Positions 7,292 through 15,851 of a DNA stretch of 21,489 bases are shown here, one piece after another. Source of the stretch: JBBDMU01 sp040905685. Its GTDB lineage: Bacteria > Bacteroidota > Rhodothermia > Balneolales > Natronogracilivirgulaceae. The notes beneath the pieces were generated by a model. It had not been told where the DNA came from and made no database searches. It was given only the letters and a program-made list of their open reading frames with translations. Every line of letters starts with the position of its first letter. Position 1 is the stretch's first letter. The position numbers and the translations under genes are program-made. The stretch spans positions 1 through 21,489 of the forward strand of contig JBBDRB010000088.1 in NCBI GenBank assembly GCA_040905685.1, written 5' to 3'.

Positions 7292-8729
7292 ACCACGCAG
7301 GCAACATCCGATTGCGGCCATCTCCAATGTTACAGGTGCCTTAAAAGAGTATATCGTACCCTTCGTGATTGTAGTGATCCTCGGCGGCCAGTCGGAAGAT
7401 GCCCAGTCCTGGTATGTGGGGGGGACCATAATTTTGGTTCTGCTTCTTCTGATCGGAGGAATTCTATCCTGGTTTTTTTATACCTACACCATCGAAAATG
7501 GGGAACTTAAAATTGAATACGGTGTTCTGGTGCGCAAGCGCCATTTTGTTCAGCGTGACCGCATCCAGGTCATCGATGTATCGGCCGGCGTGATTCAGCG
7601 GATGTTCGGTTTGGTGAGTGTGGAAGTAAAAACGGCAGGTGAAAGTACGGCTGAAACCACCATCAGCGCCGTTACAAGGGAAGAGGCCGGTCAGATACAG
7701 GAACTGCTGCGTAAAGACGGCACCAAAGAGACAGAATTTATAGAGCCTTTAAGCGAGCTCAGGCTGCGGAACCGGGATTTGCTGATAGCGGCATCCACAG
7801 CCGGAAGCTTTGGCATAGCTTTGTCCATCATCGGAACGATTACCTCCCAGTTAAACCAGGTTATATCCGATTCCCAAATCTATGAGTACATTGAGTCGCT
7901 CTCCATTCCGGGGACTAATCTTGTGCTTATGATCATAGTTGTGATGATTTTGGTGGCATGGCTGCTGTCTCTTTTCGGAACCATAATAAAGTATTCCGGA
8001 TTTACGCTTTCGCGCAGTGCAGAGGAATTGGTCATCGCCCGGGGCCTTTTCGAACGGAAACAGCTGACCATACCCTACCATCGCATTCAGGCCGTACGGG
8101 TTGTTGAGGGGATATTGCGACAGCCGTTCGGATTTGCCACGCTATATGTTGACAGTGCAGGATATGGAGATGAAAGCGGAACATCCACGGTATTATTTCC
8201 GCTGATAAAAAAATCCCACCTGAATGGCTTTATCGAAAAAAATATACCTGATTACAAAACAGATGTCCTGTCGGTGTTCCCTCCGGTAAGGGCGCTGCGG
8301 CGCTATATGATCAGGACCATCATTCCGGCTCTGATCCTGATCGTTCCGGCAAGTTTGCTTTTTTCTTTCGGATACCTTTCCCTGATCCTGTTACCGCTGG
8401 CCGGATGGCTGGCCGTGATGCGATACCGTGATGCAGGAGCGGGATTCAGGGGAGGATCGCTGATTATGCGGTTCCGTAATCTTGCACGTACGACGGCCAT
8501 TGTAAAAAAGGGCTGCATTCAGGCTTCCGAAATGCAAAGCACCTATTTTCAAAGAAGAAAATACCTGGAGAATTTTATAATCACCGTTGCCTCGGGCAAA
8601 ACCGGGGCTCTGTTCCGCGTGAGTGAATTGGACAGGGAAACCGGTAATGAATTATTGGCCTGGTCTTCCCCTTCCTCAGCCGACCTTAACCCGCCGGTAT
8701 CCTTTGAAAAAACATTGCCGGACTGGTAA
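7284..8729 (+). CDS. PH domain-containing membrane protein (YdbT type)
   Basis: This protein of about 481 residues has repeated bPH2 domains separated by membrane pairs. The first follows two N-terminal helices and contains RKRHFVQRDRIQVIDVSAGV. The second includes RKQLTIPYHRIQAVRVVEGI and RQPFGFATLYVDSAG. A weaker third copy lies near the C-terminus (QSTYFQRRKYLENFIITVAS). I chose ATG 7284 over the in-frame TTG at 7263 because ATG is stronger and a purine-rich GAGAGAAG stands about nine bases ahead. This gives an eight-base overlap with the YdbS-type gene, so the pair is almost certainly co-translated and probably forms one membrane complex. Function unproven. Confidence 0.85.
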   Translation: MFKPRRQHPIAAISNVTGALKEYIVPFVIVVILGGQSEDAQSWYVGGTIILVLLLLIGGILSWFFYTYTIENGELKIEYGVLVRKRHFVQRDRIQVIDVSAGVIQRMFGLVSVEVKTAGESTAETTISAVTREEAGQIQELLRKDGTKETEFIEPLSELRLRNRDLLIAASTAGSFGIALSIIGTITSQLNQVISDSQIYEYIESLSIPGTNLVLMIIVVMILVAWLLSLFGTIIKYSGFTLSRSAEELVIARGLFERKQLTIPYHRIQAVRVVEGILRQPFGFATLYVDSAGYGDESGTSTVLFPLIKKSHLNGFIEKNIPDYKTDVLSVFPPVRALRRYMIRTIIPALILIVPASLLFSFGYLSLILLPLAGWLAVMRYRDAGAGFRGGSLIMRFRNLARTTAIVKKGCIQASEMQSTYFQRRKYLENFIITVASGKTGALFRVSELDRETGNELLAWSSPSSADLNPPVSFEKTLPDW

Positions 8730-8826
8730 ACTTTACTAACTTAGAAACCAGGGGTCACAGAAGATTTAGACGCAATTTATACTTACCTTTATTCACATTT
8801 GCCTTTAGAAAAAACAAGCAAAGCTT

Positions 8827-10788
8827 ATGATTAAAAAGCACGACCCTACTATTATTTTGGTAATGGTCTCTCTGGCCGCGATTTTTGCGGGGTGTTCTCC
8901 CTCCAGTACGGTAATTGATTCACGAATGGTCGCGGAGATTGACCGGTCCATACCCTACCCTATTGATATCCCGTCCTATTACACGGACGCCGTTGACAAC
9001 GGGACCCGCACGGAAACCGGAGCGCCGGGAGGAAATTACTGGCAGCAATATGCCGAGTATTCGCTTTATGCCCGGCTTCATCCCAACGAAAAGAAGTTGG
9101 AAAGCATGGTGAGTATCGTCTATCACAATAACTCGCCCGATACCCTGGACAATCTCCACCTTGACCTGCATCAAAATCACCATGATGAAGGCATTGAACG
9201 GAATCTGGCCGCTGAGGTTACCGGAGGGATGAATCTGATTTCGGTTGAAGTAGATGGTGAAATACTCGAAGAATCCTATATGGATGAATCCCGGTATGTG
9301 GTGGCCGGTACCCGGCTTATCCTTATCCCAAACAACCCGCTACCTCCCGGCGGACAAACCCGGATTACCATTGAATACGACTTCACCGTTCCACAGGCCG
9401 GCGCCGGCGGACGCATGGGTTATGACTCCGACAACCTGTTCTTTATCGGTTATTGGTACCCGCACATGACCGTATATGATGATGTGGTAGGCTGGCATCC
9501 CGACCAGTATCTTGGGTTGGCTGAATTCTATCATGATTTTGCTGATTATACCTATACAATTGAAGTGCCCTCCGACTGGGTGGTTATGGGAACGGGTGAC
9601 TTCCTTAATCCAGAGGAAGTGCTGACGGAGGAAGTCTATGAACGGTACTTAGCTTCCCAGGAAAGTGATGAGGTTGTCAACATCATCACTTCGAATGATT
9701 TTGGTCTTGCGACGAAGACCGGTGCCGGAAGCACGCTTACCTGGCAATTTCATGCGGAATTTGTGCGGGATGTGGCCTTTAGCGTGACGCGCGAATCCCT
9801 GTGGGACGGAGCCCGGACGCCGGTCAATGATTTCGAATATACTCAGATCAATACCTTCTACCGCGAGCTGGCTCCTCTTTGGGAAGAAGTTACGGCCTAT
9901 CAGCAGCATGCGATCACCTTTTTATCGGGCCTGACTGATTTTGCCTACCCCTGGTCGCACATGACGGCTGTTGAAGGGTCTAACATTATTGGCGGTGGTA
10001 TGGAGTTCCCCATGATGACACTGATGGGCGATTACAATGACCGGGGTGCTGAAGCCCTGTACGGAGTGACTGCCCATGAGCTGGCCCATATGTGGGTTCC
10101 CATGATCGTGAATACGGATGAACGCCGCTATTCCTGGCTCGATGAGGGGAACACCAGTTTCAGTACTAACGACGCCCTTATGGATTACCACCCGGGAGTG
10201 GATCATCACGAATCAAGCAGGCAAAGCTATATCCGGCTTTCCGGGACCGACTACGAAGGTGAGATCATGCGATGGTCCAATTTTCACGGGACCCAGGCCG
10301 CCTTCGGTGTGGCTTCCTATGCCAAACCGGCCAGCGTTCTGGCGGCGCTTCGCGGGGTCCTGGGGGAGGAGGTATTTTACGAAGCCTATCAGACCTTTAT
10401 CAATGAATGGGCATTTAAACATGCCTATCCCTGGGATATGTTCCGGACCTTTGAAACAGTCAGCGGTCAGGATCTTGAATGGTTCTGGAGGAGCTGGTAT
10501 TACGAAACCTGGGTATTGGACCAGGCTGTTGTTGAGGTCCGTGACAAGGGCAGTGTAACCGAAATTGTGGTTGAAGACCAAGGACAGTTACCTATGCCGG
10601 TCAACCTGACCATAACGCTTGAAGGCGGCGATACGGTCAAACATGCCATTCCGGTGGATGTGTGGCTCAGAGGGTATCGTATAACAACCCTTTCCATAGA
10701 AGAACAGAATGTGGTACGAGTTGAAATTGATGCCGAACGGAATTTCCCGGACGTGGATACATCAAATAATGTGTGGGAAAGTGAATAG
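8827..10788 (+). CDS. M1-family metallopeptidase, lipoprotein
   Basis: This 653-residue zinc peptidase belongs to the M1 (gluzincin) family. The zinc site is HELAH at 417-421 with the third ligand E440, giving the exact HExxH-18-E spacing, and Y498 is a plausible transition-state tyrosine. The motif before it reads GGGMEF (389-394) in place of the GxMEN of true aminopeptidases, so N-terminal amine recognition may differ. Residues 1-23 form a lipoprotein signal ending IFAGC, with C23 as the lipidated residue; F at -3 is unusual. The protein is therefore probably anchored at the cell envelope and may break down peptides there. The N-terminal domain (about 40-300) is the usual beta-saddle region. 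It stands 97 bases after the PH-domain pair and 7 bases before the pseudouridine synthase. Confidence 0.93.
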   Translation: MIKKHDPTIILVMVSLAAIFAGCSPSSTVIDSRMVAEIDRSIPYPIDIPSYYTDAVDNGTRTETGAPGGNYWQQYAEYSLYARLHPNEKKLESMVSIVYHNNSPDTLDNLHLDLHQNHHDEGIERNLAAEVTGGMNLISVEVDGEILEESYMDESRYVVAGTRLILIPNNPLPPGGQTRITIEYDFTVPQAGAGGRMGYDSDNLFFIGYWYPHMTVYDDVVGWHPDQYLGLAEFYHDFADYTYTIEVPSDWVVMGTGDFLNPEEVLTEEVYERYLASQESDEVVNIITSNDFGLATKTGAGSTLTWQFHAEFVRDVAFSVTRESLWDGARTPVNDFEYTQINTFYRELAPLWEEVTAYQQHAITFLSGLTDFAYPWSHMTAVEGSNIIGGGMEFPMMTLMGDYNDRGAEALYGVTAHELAHMWVPMIVNTDERRYSWLDEGNTSFSTNDALMDYHPGVDHHESSRQSYIRLSGTDYEGEIMRWSNFHGTQAAFGVASYAKPASVLAALRGVLGEEVFYEAYQTFINEWAFKHAYPWDMFRTFETVSGQDLEWFWRSWYYETWVLDQAVVEVRDKGSVTEIVVEDQGQLPMPVNLTITLEGGDTVKHAIPVDVWLRGYRITTLSIEEQNVVRVEIDAERNFPDVDTSNNVWESE

Positions 10789-10795
10789 GTAAATT

Positions 10796-11593
10796 TTGAA
10801 GAAGAGACCAGAAAAACCCCGGGAATACTCCCAGACCGGCGCCCCGGAAGAGCTGCGCCTTAACAAGTATATTGCCCACGCCGGGGTCTGTGCCCGAAGG
10901 GAAGCCGATAACCTGATTTCAGCCGGTAAGGTGAAGGTTAACGATGAAGTGGTCACCGAACTGGGGGTGAAGGTAAAACCGACAGATCAGATCACGGTCG
11001 GGGATAAAAGAATTAGCCTTGAACCGTTCGTTTATATATTGCTGAACAAGCCATCCAATACCATTACCACGACCAGCGATGAGAAGGGCCGGCGAACGGT
11101 CATGTCGAATATCGAAGAGGCCACCGGACACCGGGTCTATCCGGTCGGACGCCTGGATAGAAATACTACGGGGGTCCTTGTGCTTACCAACGACGGCGAT
11201 TTGGCAAATCGTCTGATGCACCCCGGGTACAAGGTCAGGAAAATCTATAGTGTAACCACCAAAACCCCGTTGTCGGATGAACAGCTTAACCTCTTGCAAA
11301 GCGGAGTTGAGCTGGAAGACGGACCGGCTAAAGCGCATCAGGTAATGCGATCAGATGAGGATCCGCATAGGTTTTCCCTGACGTTGTATGAAGGAAGGAA
11401 CCGGCAGGTTAGACGCATGGTGGAAACGCTGGGCGGGGATGTTGAGAGGCTGGACCGATCCGTTTATGCCGGTCTGAATGCGAATAGCTTGCGCAAAGGG
11501 AGATGGAGAAATCTAACGGATAAGGAAATATCGGATCTACGGGTTTTGGTAAAACTGGATAGTCCGAAAGGCAGGAAAAAAAACCGAAAATGA
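10796..11593 (+). CDS. rluB: Pseudouridine synthase, RsuA/RluB family
   Basis: This 265-residue protein converts a specific uridine in rRNA to pseudouridine. An S4 RNA-binding domain occupies about 20-66 (LRLNKYIAHAGVCARREADN...). The catalytic domain follows, with the family motif GRLDRNTTGVLVLTNDGD; D121 is the catalytic aspartate. A later RQVRRMVETLGG and LDRSVYAGL are typical of RluB-type enzymes acting on 23S rRNA, though RsuA or RluE activity cannot be excluded. The start is TTG at 10796: a stop lies six bases upstream in frame and no ATG occurs before the S4 domain. It begins seven bases after the M1 peptidase and ends in an ATGA overlap with the next gene. The C-terminus is a short basic tail. 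Confidence 0.92.
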   Translation: MKKRPEKPREYSQTGAPEELRLNKYIAHAGVCARREADNLISAGKVKVNDEVVTELGVKVKPTDQITVGDKRISLEPFVYILLNKPSNTITTTSDEKGRRTVMSNIEEATGHRVYPVGRLDRNTTGVLVLTNDGDLANRLMHPGYKVRKIYSVTTKTPLSDEQLNLLQSGVELEDGPAKAHQVMRSDEDPHRFSLTLYEGRNRQVRRMVETLGGDVERLDRSVYAGLNANSLRKGRWRNLTDKEISDLRVLVKLDSPKGRKKNRK

Positions 11594-12453
11594 GTAATAA
11601 AGTGATAAAAAAGCAAAGCGGATCCGTTGCCTCCTCTGAGGGCTTGCCCATCCGCTATGATTTGTACTACCCTCATCCGGCTCCTGACATTCTTCGCCCT
11701 GTTCTGTTTGTTCATGGTTTTAAAGGGTTTAAAGACTGGGGACCGTTTCCCGACGCATGCGCTGAACTGGCAAGTGGTGATCGGGCCATTATCGCGTTTA
11801 ACCATTCCCTTGGAGGCATTGGGGAAAGCCTTATCAATTTTGACCATCCCGAGCTCTTCCGCAAACAAACCCTTTCACAGGACCAGCAGGATATACAATC
11901 GCTGCTGAATGCCATTCGCGACAGGTCTTTAACGGCCCCTAATATCAGGCTTGATCCGGACAACGTCGGCATTATTGGCCATTCCAGGGGAGGCCATACG
12001 GCCGTAACTGCAGCCGCAGAACAGGACGCTATCGTGAAACTGGTGACCTGGGCGGCGGTATCGAACTATAAGACCTTTCTGAGTGATGAAATGATCAAAG
12101 ACTGGGAGAGAAAAGGATATACTGAAATCCTGAATGCACGTACCGGCCAGACCATGTGCATAGACCGGCTGGTATACGATGATTTCAATGAAAACGCCGG
12201 CAAGCTGCTGGCTTCAGAACGGGTTAAAAGCCTGTACATCCCCTGTTGCTTCATTCATGGGCGTGAGGATGAAACCGTTCCGGTGAAAAATGTAAATGAG
12301 TTATTCAGCAATTGCCCGTCGGGTGAAAAAAAACGCGTCATTATAGAGAACGCAGGACATACCTTCGGCGCTGCGCATCCATTTGATTCCGAGGATTTCC
12401 CACCCCGGTTCCAGGAGGTGCTGGATCACACCCGGAACTGGCTCCTGGATTAA
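11590..12453 (+). CDS. Alpha/beta hydrolase (dienelactone hydrolase-like)
   Basis: This 287-residue cytoplasmic protein has no signal peptide and carries the full alpha/beta hydrolase triad: nucleophile S132 in GHSRGG, acid D227 in HGREDETVP, and base H257 in AGHTFG. The oxyanion region is in LFVHGFKGFKDWG (about 39-51). The F-K-G-F-K-D-W-G segment is typical of a Bacteroidota group annotated as dienelactone or BAAT-like hydrolases; the substrate is unknown and could be an ester or acyl thioester. Its ATG overlaps the stop of the pseudouridine synthase by four bases. Its stop lies two bases from the stop of the convergent SPOR-lipoprotein gene, with no room for separate terminators. Confidence 0.88.
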   Translation: MSNKVIKKQSGSVASSEGLPIRYDLYYPHPAPDILRPVLFVHGFKGFKDWGPFPDACAELASGDRAIIAFNHSLGGIGESLINFDHPELFRKQTLSQDQQDIQSLLNAIRDRSLTAPNIRLDPDNVGIIGHSRGGHTAVTAAAEQDAIVKLVTWAAVSNYKTFLSDEMIKDWERKGYTEILNARTGQTMCIDRLVYDDFNENAGKLLASERVKSLYIPCCFIHGREDETVPVKNVNELFSNCPSGEKKRVIIENAGHTFGAAHPFDSEDFPPRFQEVLDHTRNWLLD

Positions 12454-12455
12454 CC

Positions 12456-12989
12456 TTAGCGTTCCAGCTGGTCAATCCAGGCCTGGATATTAAAGTCTGA
12501 TGCAAGATTTTCTTTCTGGCGTACGGCCATAGCATGAGTTTTAAAGCGGCCCAGACGGATGCGAAACCAAACATCACCGGTCGCAGCTTCTCCGTATTCG
12601 ACAGCAGAAGCCTGTTCAAAGCCACGGCTTTTCCACTTATTTATGCTTGCAGAGGCCTTACCCTTTGAACGCCATGCCTCCACCTGAATGGTATAATTTC
12701 CGGTGTCATCAAAGGTAATCGGAAGATGTTCTTCCTGAGCAGGCTCTTCTTCAGCCTGAACGGCCTCTGCCTCAGCCAGACGCCTTTCCTCTTCCTCTGC
12801 CTGTTCTTCCATTTCCTTTTGTTCCTGCGCAGCCAGTTCGGCAGCCTGATCGTTCATGGCCTGAACCCGGGCCAGGGAATCGCGGGTGGCCTGTTCTCGT
12901 TGTTCAATTTCCTGCTGACTGGGACCACAGGCTTGAAGCAGGAAAACCAGGGCCAGTAAGAAAGCGGAGCAATTAGCTAATTTATTCAT
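12456..12989 (-). CDS. SPOR-domain lipoprotein with coiled coil
   Basis: This 177-residue protein has a clear lipoprotein signal (hydrophobic residues 9-19, then LLQAC with C21 lipidated). Residues 25-88 are highly charged, rich in Glu, Ala and Gln, and probably a coiled-coil or extended linker. Residues 98-173 form a SPOR domain with alternating strands and helices (YTIQVEAW, INKWKSRGF, VWFRIRLGRF, A-x-x-x-K-E-N-L). SPOR domains bind peptidoglycan lacking stem peptides, mainly at the division site, so a cell wall or septal role is likely. It is transcribed alone, facing the hydrolase gene, and its start faces the DUF6580-like gene across a 223-base gap. Confidence 0.9.
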   Translation of the reverse strand: MNKLANCSAFLLALVFLLQACGPSQQEIEQREQATRDSLARVQAMNDQAAELAAQEQKEMEEQAEEEERRLAEAEAVQAEEEPAQEEHLPITFDDTGNYTIQVEAWRSKGKASASINKWKSRGFEQASAVEYGEAATGDVWFRIRLGRFKTHAMAVRQKENLASDFNIQAWIDQLER

Positions 12990-13212
12990 GTAGATCGTTA
13001 TTTGTATGGGTAAAATGGGATAATACTACTATAGGTTGAATATTAAACAATACAGAAAAGATTGGAATTAGCCAAATCTTGCGCAAGCCATCGTAAGTAA
13101 ACAATGCCGCCTATTCCGGATTCTTAGCGTAAGGTTGACTTTAAACTGTGATCTTACCCAGGCTTTTCCGATATTTGGTACTGAAAACCAAGAATATTAT
13201 ACGAGACCATCC

Positions 13213-13737
13213 ATGTTAAATTCCAGAGTACTGATTCTGTTCATTATAGTTCTAATCGCTGCTGCCGCCCGTTTGCTGCCGCATGCACCGAATTTTACCC
13301 CTATAGCTGCAATGGCGCTGTTTGGAGGAGCCTATTTTACCGATAAAAAACTGGCTTTTGTACTTCCCCTGCTGGCCATGATCATAAGCGATGTCTTCCT
13401 CGGGTTTCACGGCGTTATGACGTTCGTATACCTTTGCTTCGTCATAACGGTATATATGGGAATCCGCCTGCGCAACAAGGTTTCCTTCATTCCTGTCCTG
13501 GGGGGCGTTCTCGGATCCTCTGTTTTATTCTTCATAGTAACCAATTTTGGGGTCTGGTTAACCGGAAGCTGGTATCCCCGGTCGGTTGAGGGACTGATTA
13601 TGTGCTATACGGCCGCCATCCCCTTCTTCCATTATACCCTGGCGGGAACCATGGTGTACAGTGCTATTCTGTTCGGTGGATTTGAGTTGCTGCAGCGTAA
13701 ATATCCGTTATTACGATATGAGAAGGTAAGGGCATAG
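13213..13737 (+). CDS. DUF6580-like multi-pass membrane protein
   Basis: This protein of about 174 residues has five or so hydrophobic helices, beginning RVLILFIIVLIAAAARLLPH. The early motif ARLLPHAPNFTPIAAMALFGGAYF and the following KLAFVLPLLAMIISDVFLGFH segment are typical of DUF6580, a family with resemblance to the S component of ECF vitamin transporters. The substrate is unknown. I chose ATG 13213; the same frame stays open upstream to about 13135, but that extension is polar and does not look like the family. It is 40 bases upstream of mgtE on the same strand and may share its transcript. A 7-bp hairpin (13728-13734 with 13745-13751) spans its stop but has no T run. Confidence 0.8.
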   Translation: MLNSRVLILFIIVLIAAAARLLPHAPNFTPIAAMALFGGAYFTDKKLAFVLPLLAMIISDVFLGFHGVMTFVYLCFVITVYMGIRLRNKVSFIPVLGGVLGSSVLFFIVTNFGVWLTGSWYPRSVEGLIMCYTAAIPFFHYTLAGTMVYSAILFGGFELLQRKYPLLRYEKVRA

Positions 13738-13777
13738 CCGTCGGTGCCCTTCCAATTAGCTTTCAGGGGTTTAATCG

Positions 13778-15127
13778 ATGATGAACGAGTTAATAAAACC
13801 AGAGATCCTGGAGCTGATTGAAAATCAGCGGTGGACAGAACTTAGGGAATCGATAGAGGACTGGCCGGTACCGGAAGTGGCTGATCTGATGTACGGGCTC
13901 GAAAAGTCGGACCGGGTATTGCTTTTTCGCATATTGCCGCGTTCCTTATCCTCCGAATTGTTTTCGTATCTGGAACCGGAATCGCAGAATGAACTCCTTA
14001 TCGATCTTACCGATGAGGAAACCCGGCATTTGCTGGCCAACCTTCGTCCCGATGACCGGACCGCCTTACTGGATGAGTTGCCGGGACAGATCACGCAGCG
14101 GCTGCTGAATTTACTGAGTCCCCAGGATCTGAAAGAAGCGCGGCAATTGCTTGGGTATCCTGAAGAAAGCGTCGGACGGCTGATGACGCCTGATTATCTG
14201 GCCATTCGGGCAAGCTGGACCATTGGCCAGGCGCTTGAACATATCCGTAAAATGGGTAAGAAAAGCGAGACGATCAACGTGATCTACGTCACGGATCGAT
14301 CCTGGAAACTCATTGATGCCCTTGAACTGCAGGTGCTGATCCTGGCCGAACCCGAGCAAATAGTTCAGGATGTAATGGATAATTCGTTCGTCTCTATTTC
14401 GGCCTTCGATGACAGGGAAGTTGCCGTGCAAATGATGCAGCGGTATGACAAGACCGTTTTGCCCGTGGTAGATTCCGAGGGTGTGCTGTTGGGCATTGTT
14501 ACGGTGGATGATGTATTTGATGTCGCCGAAGAGGAGGCCACCGAAGATTTTCATAAAGGTGCCGCTGTGGCCCCTCTGAAAACCAGTTACCGGGATGCAA
14601 CCATATTTTCTCTCTTCAGCAAGCGGCTTCCCTGGCTGATTATCCTGGTATTTGTAAACCTGATATCCTCCGGGGTGATAGAGGCTTTCGAAGACGTGCT
14701 GGCTTCCGCCCTTGCCCTGGCTTTCTTTATCCCGTTGCTGATTGACAGCGGCGGAAATACCGGCGCACAGTCGGCGACCCTTATGGTGAGGGCCATTGCC
14801 ACGGGCGATATCCAGCTTTCCCAGTGGCTGAGAACGGTTGGGAAGGAAGTCTTCGTCGGCATAACCCTGGGCATCATCATGGGAGGGGCCAGCTGGGTTC
14901 TCGGGTATTTCAGGGGTGGCTGGGAAATCGGCGTGGTGGTGGGGGTCTCGATGATCCTGATCGTACTGACCGCCAATATAATTGGAACCATCCTGCCCTT
15001 TTTGCTTACTAAAATCAATATTGATCCGGCGGTGGCCAGCAGCCCCCTCATTACCACCATAGTAGACGCTGTAGGATTGCTTATTTATTTCTCCATAGCG
15101 GCCTGGATGTTTAACGTTAGCTTTTAG
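13778..15127 (+). CDS. mgtE: Magnesium transporter MgtE
   Basis: This 449-residue protein is a Mg2+ channel of the inner membrane. In order it shows the MgtE N superhelical domain (about 20-125), tandem CBS domains (about 135-250) that sense cytoplasmic Mg2+, a plug helix, and five membrane helices from about 284 on. The pore region has PLLIDSGGNTGAQSATLMVR (319-338) and DPAVASSPLITTIVDAVGLL, including D430, equivalent to the pore aspartate of Thermus MgtE. The first CBS domain is loosely conserved (VIYVTDRSWKLIDALELQVL) but is not interrupted. The start MMNE could be either ATG. It follows the DUF6580-like gene by 40 bases. Confidence 0.96.
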   Translation: MMNELIKPEILELIENQRWTELRESIEDWPVPEVADLMYGLEKSDRVLLFRILPRSLSSELFSYLEPESQNELLIDLTDEETRHLLANLRPDDRTALLDELPGQITQRLLNLLSPQDLKEARQLLGYPEESVGRLMTPDYLAIRASWTIGQALEHIRKMGKKSETINVIYVTDRSWKLIDALELQVLILAEPEQIVQDVMDNSFVSISAFDDREVAVQMMQRYDKTVLPVVDSEGVLLGIVTVDDVFDVAEEEATEDFHKGAAVAPLKTSYRDATIFSLFSKRLPWLIILVFVNLISSGVIEAFEDVLASALALAFFIPLLIDSGGNTGAQSATLMVRAIATGDIQLSQWLRTVGKEVFVGITLGIIMGGASWVLGYFRGGWEIGVVVGVSMILIVLTANIIGTILPFLLTKINIDPAVASSPLITTIVDAVGLLIYFSIAAWMFNVSF

Positions 15128-15197
15128 AGTGCAATATTAATAATCCAAATTCCGTACAAAGCTATTGAATCAGTTTAAATTTTTTTATATTTCTTAA

Positions 15198-15743
15198 ATG
15201 ATCCTATTTCGAAATCACAGTCTTCGCGTGTTCAGCATTGCCATATTGCTGCTGGGCCTGGTGCCTGTTCTGGTGCCTGCCAGGGCCAGTGTGGCTCCGG
15301 CCGAGACGGTGTCCGAATGGTTATATGGATTTGCCTGTGAAAACAGCCCGGAACAGGCCCGGGGCAAGATCAGCGAACTCAATGATCTGAAGCATGAGCC
15401 CGGCCAGCTGCTGAAAAAAGCCTCCAGGATGATCAGTGCAAATGCTGATCTTTTTGCACTACCACTACCGGTTTCCAATCCCGACCCTACCGAAAAGGAA
15501 ATTTTTAACCTGTTGGTGCAGGAATGGAATCGCTATCAACAGACCGGTTCTATGGGTACGGCCGTCATGGCCGAACGCTTTCATCACGCATTGCCCTTCG
15601 GTGCGAATCATTTAAGTGATTCCTTTCCCACCCGTTCTTTTTTAGCCGGCCATCAAAGCGCAGCCTTTGGCTATGAAACGAATACACTGGATAAATACCA
15701 CCTGCAGCCTCTGTTGAGTGGCATTTCGATTAACGCGCCCTAG
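15198..15743 (+). CDS. Secreted protein of unknown function
   Basis: I do not recognise this 181-residue protein. It has a convincing signal peptide: basic residues R5-R10, a hydrophobic core at 11-28, and a cleavage-like ARA-S at about 28-31. The mature part is mainly helical, with a single cysteine (in FACENSPEQA). The last 60 residues are rich in His, Phe and Ser (RFHHALPFGANHL, then SFPTRSFLAGHQSAAFGYE). No known catalytic motif is visible. It sits alone between mgtE and secD, 70 bases after the first and about 108 before the second. A short inverted repeat (15431-15460) lies inside the gene. Codon use looks like its neighbours, so recent transfer is not suggested. Confidence 0.7.
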   Translation: MILFRNHSLRVFSIAILLLGLVPVLVPARASVAPAETVSEWLYGFACENSPEQARGKISELNDLKHEPGQLLKKASRMISANADLFALPLPVSNPDPTEKEIFNLLVQEWNRYQQTGSMGTAVMAERFHHALPFGANHLSDSFPTRSFLAGHQSAAFGYETNTLDKYHLQPLLSGISINAP

Positions 15744-15851
15744 CCTCTTTATGGCGCATTCTGCTTATCTGTTTTCTTATTAAAAATCTATTTCCGGTAA
15801 CGGCATCCCGCCGAAATCCGCGATTAATTGTAACCATTAATATTCAGTAAC

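Noticed and set aside
13728..13751. Terminator between the DUF6580-like gene and mgtE
   Set aside because: A 7-bp hairpin is present over the stop codon but lacks a T run, so it is at most a weak processing or pausing site.
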